From CAIYZT01 sp947461435 (lineage in GTDB: Bacteria > Pseudomonadota > Alphaproteobacteria > Rhodobacterales > Rhodobacteraceae), in the NCBI GenBank assembly GCA_965284435.1, contig OZ260083.1, positions 1,426,001-1,490,000 of the forward strand: a stretch of DNA of 64,000 nucleotides, in the 5' to 3' direction. This document shows, in pieces, positions 62,309-64,000 of the stretch. Positions within the stretch are counted from its first letter, which is position 1. Every line of letters begins with the position of its first letter. A program made the position numbers and the translations under genes. Under the pieces are notes generated by a model that saw only the letters and a list, made by a program, of their open reading frames with translations, had not been told where the DNA came from and did no database searches.

Positions 62309-62455
62309 TTAACGCGCGGCGATCGCCGGGCGGGCTGCGGCCGCCGCTTTGAACGCGGCGGGTTTGCGCTTTGCGCCGCGCTGAAACGGCAGAACTGTCT
62401 GGCAGTCGGCGGCAGCGGCCACCACGCTTTTGATCCAGCGGCGTTCTTTTTTCAT
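62309..62455 (-). CDS. Small basic protein, 48 residues
   Basis: A minus-strand frame starts at ATG 62455, preceded by AGGAGATGACG, and ends in TAA at 62309. It reads MKKERRWIKSVVAAAADCQT and continues with LPFQRGAKRKPAAF and an Ala-rich end. The protein is very basic with one Cys. The Trp-Ile-Lys-Ser opening and central LPFQRGAKR look like a small conserved protein I recall from other Rhodobacterales, but I cannot confirm it. No function can be assigned. It is convergent with lrp. Confidence 0.6.
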   Translation of the reverse strand: MKKERRWIKSVVAAAADCQTVLPFQRGAKRKPAAFKAAAAARPAIAAR

Positions 62456-62682
62456 CGTCATCTCCTGTCAACGTTTGGCGTTGTTCTGGAAACAATGGCC
62501 CCCCTTTCCGGCAGAGGTTTGTCCATTTCAGGATTTTTTGTGGCCGGGTTGACGGCGGGGCGGTTGAACACCGGCGGCAGGGGGCAGGGGGTAACGATTG
62601 GAATACAAAGACTTTTAAGGAAATCATTCCGAAGCTGGCACCGACAAACCTGGCCAATCGTGCCCCAAATGTGGCGCCGCCC

Positions 62683-63432
62683 CTAAAGGCGGATGACCGA
62701 GATCAGGCGGCCATAGTCTGCTTCGCTTGCGTGGGTTGTCCGCCGGTAGGAATAGAAGCGGTCGCTCTCGCGGTAGGTGCAGTGACCGGTCCATTCGGCA
62801 TGGCCAACGCCGGCCGTCTTGAGACGCGACAGCCCATAGGCGGGCAGGTCGAACATGAAGCGCCCATTGGTTCCGGCAATGAAAAAGCGGGCCGTGTTGT
62901 GTTCTGAGGTGGTAAAGGCATCAAAAAACTCGGGGCCGACTTCATAGGCGCCTTGGGAAATGGTGGGCCCGATCACGGCCGTGATCCCTGCGCGGCGCGC
63001 GCCAAGGCGTTCCATCGCGTCAATCGTCGCCTCCAGCACCCCGTCTTTTGCCCCGCGCCAGCCCGCATGGGCCGCCCCAATCACCTTGGCGGTGGGGTCG
63101 CAAAACAACACGGGCTGACAATCGGCCGTCAAGATGCCCAAGGCGACACCCGGGGTTGCCGTGACCATCGCGTCGGCCTGCGGCCGGTCGGAGGGCGCGG
63201 CCGAAAGGGTGATGGCTTGTGCCGAGTGGACCTGATGCAGCGTCGCAAGGTCGGAGAGGGGCACGCCTATGGCCGAGGCGACCCGCGTGCGGTTGATTTC
63301 GACGATCTCGCGCTGATCTGACGAGCCTGTTCCGCAGTTCAAACCGCTGAATATCCCCGAGGATGCCCCCCCTTTGCGGGTAAAGAACCCGTGGCGGGCG
63401 CTAAGGCTGGGCGAGGTGATGATTTCCAACAT
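62683..63432 (-). CDS. pgeF: Peptidoglycan editing factor PgeF (polyphenol oxidase family)
   Basis: This 249-residue protein starts MLEIITSPSLSARHGFFTRK. It has HQVHSAQAI, TADCQPVLFCDP and AHAGWRGAKDGVLEAT, the metal-site motifs of the YfiH/PgeF (laccase-domain) family. E. coli PgeF removes wrongly incorporated L-Ser from peptidoglycan precursors; other reports assign purine nucleosidase-like activity. The start overlaps the methyltransferase stop by one base (TGATG). Confidence 0.92.
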   Translation of the reverse strand: MLEIITSPSLSARHGFFTRKGGASSGIFSGLNCGTGSSDQREIVEINRTRVASAIGVPLSDLATLHQVHSAQAITLSAAPSDRPQADAMVTATPGVALGILTADCQPVLFCDPTAKVIGAAHAGWRGAKDGVLEATIDAMERLGARRAGITAVIGPTISQGAYEVGPEFFDAFTTSEHNTARFFIAGTNGRFMFDLPAYGLSRLKTAGVGHAEWTGHCTYRESDRFYSYRRTTHASEADYGRLISVIRL

Positions 63433-64000
63433 CAGGCAAATCCGGGGGGCTGCGGGGTGGTTTGGGGGTAAAGGGCCAAGATCTTGAACACCTCGCCCAT
63501 TTCACCGGGGTCGGTCAAGCGCCGTGCGGCGGCCAAATGCGCCGTTAGCGCCGGTCCGCTGAGCCGTTTCGCCAAGGCCTCGGTGCGCTGATCGAGCCCG
63601 AGGGTGCGCAAGACGGTGCCCTGCGGGGCATAGGCGTATGGCAGGCCCGCCGTGCGCACCAGAGCCTCAAAATCGACATGGGCTGTCAGGTCAGCCTCGC
63701 CGGGGGCGGCCAAAGGATCGGTGAACTTGTGCGCGGCCACGGCCTGCAACGTATCCCCCTTGGACCGCCAGCCGCCATAATCGGCAATCAGGGCCAGACC
63801 GCCGTGGGCCTTTATGCGGCGCGCCGCCGCCTGAAGGGGGGCGTCGGCGGCCGGGCAAAGTTCGACCACCGTGCCAAGGGGATCCCCGGCAAATCGGGGA
63901 TCAAAGGCATCAAAAGGCAGCGCCGCCGACAGGCCAAAGCACAAGGCCCCGTCGTTTTGGCCGATCAGCCGTTCGTGCCAACCCGTCTGTCCGCGCACGA
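63432..64000 (-). CDS. MidA-like class I methyltransferase (5' end cut by window)
   Basis: The minus-strand frame runs from the window edge to the stop at 63432; about 188 residues are visible. It has GGLALIADYGGWRSKGDTL and QAVAAHKFTDPL segments with a LTAHVDFEALV-type block, which match the SAM methyltransferase family of NDUFAF7/MidA (DUF185). In eukaryotes this protein dimethylates an arginine of complex I; the bacterial role is less clear. The N-terminal half lies outside the window. It is coupled to pgeF. Confidence 0.83.
   Translation of the reverse strand, partial: VRGQTGWHERLIGQNDGALCFGLSAALPFDAFDPRFAGDPLGTVVELCPAADAPLQAAARRIKAHGGLALIADYGGWRSKGDTLQAVAAHKFTDPLAAPGEADLTAHVDFEALVRTAGLPYAYAPQGTVLRTLGLDQRTEALAKRLSGPALTAHLAAARRLTDPGEMGEVFKILALYPQTTPQPPGFA

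Overview
The window is a GC-rich, densely packed chromosomal segment with an alphaproteobacterial core-gene set. It most likely comes from the Rhodobacterales (Rhodobacteraceae). The support is: a 16S-tRNA-Ile-tRNA-Ala-23S-5S operon whose 23S carries extra hairpins in helix 9 and near helix 46 (known from Rhodobacter); an F1-only ATP synthase operon (atpHAGDC); a fused ATP sulfurylase/APS kinase; a Hint-domain protein and DUF1150/DUF2125 genes typical of this order; and CIRCE-controlled groESL. I see no insertion sequence, prophage, integrase, toxin-antitoxin pair or CRISPR array. Both window edges cut genes: a thiE-like gene on the left and a MidA-like methyltransferase gene on the right.

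Layout. 1-9959: thiamine phosphate synthase-like gene (partial), a TrmH/SpoU-family RNA methyltransferase, a heme A synthase/M32 carboxypeptidase/MFS transporter run linked by stop-start overlaps, a crotonase-family protein without the usual catalytic glutamates, a hotdog thioesterase, a bactofilin, an agmatinase-family ureohydrolase and an amidohydrolase. 9960-15894: the rRNA operon with promoter, boxA, processing hairpins and terminator. 16038-18969: an LpxR-type outer-membrane lipid A deacylase, a Hint-domain protein and rpsD with a structured leader. 19043-26988: YqhA, hisC-tyrC, an extensin-like protein, DUF2125, a ChaC-like cyclotransferase and a MotA/ExbB-like + OmpA-like gene pair. 27117-32765: clpA, gloB, a methyltransferase and a membrane-anchored RTX-repeat protein.

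33109-37958 holds the five F1-ATPase genes, ended by a strong terminator, then an H-type lectin and a GrpB-family protein. 38986-48703 is mostly minus strand: prs, threonine aldolase with a YcgN-type Cys-cluster protein, ribF-MaoC-HAD, a manganese-type pyrophosphatase, and a TraB/GumN - MBL hydrolase - EamA transporter run. 48804-50917 is groESL with promoter and CIRCE. 51030-54454 holds three GNAT acetyltransferases, a GreA/GreB-type factor, a NUDIX hydrolase and a DMT transporter under an FMN riboswitch (hence a predicted riboflavin transporter, RibN). 54794-64000 holds a secreted lipase-like hydrolase, a small iron-permease-family protein, purE-purK, a DUF465 protein, hsp20-DUF1150 behind a sigma-32-like promoter, sat-cysC, trxB, an Lrp/AsnC regulator, a 48-codon gene, pgeF and the partial methyltransferase.

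Common themes are protein quality control (clpA, groESL, hsp20), flavin supply and use (FMN riboswitch-ribN, ribF, trxB), envelope functions (LpxR, bactofilin, extensin-like protein, MotA/OmpA pair, PgeF) and core information processing (rRNA, rpsD, trmJ, Gre). The items that depart most from a routine core segment are the MotA/OmpA-like pair with long coiled coils, the crotonase without catalytic glutamates, the anchored RTX protein, the structured rpsD leader, the rRNA insertions and the small gene at 62309-62455. I found no clear-cut new defence or mobile system.
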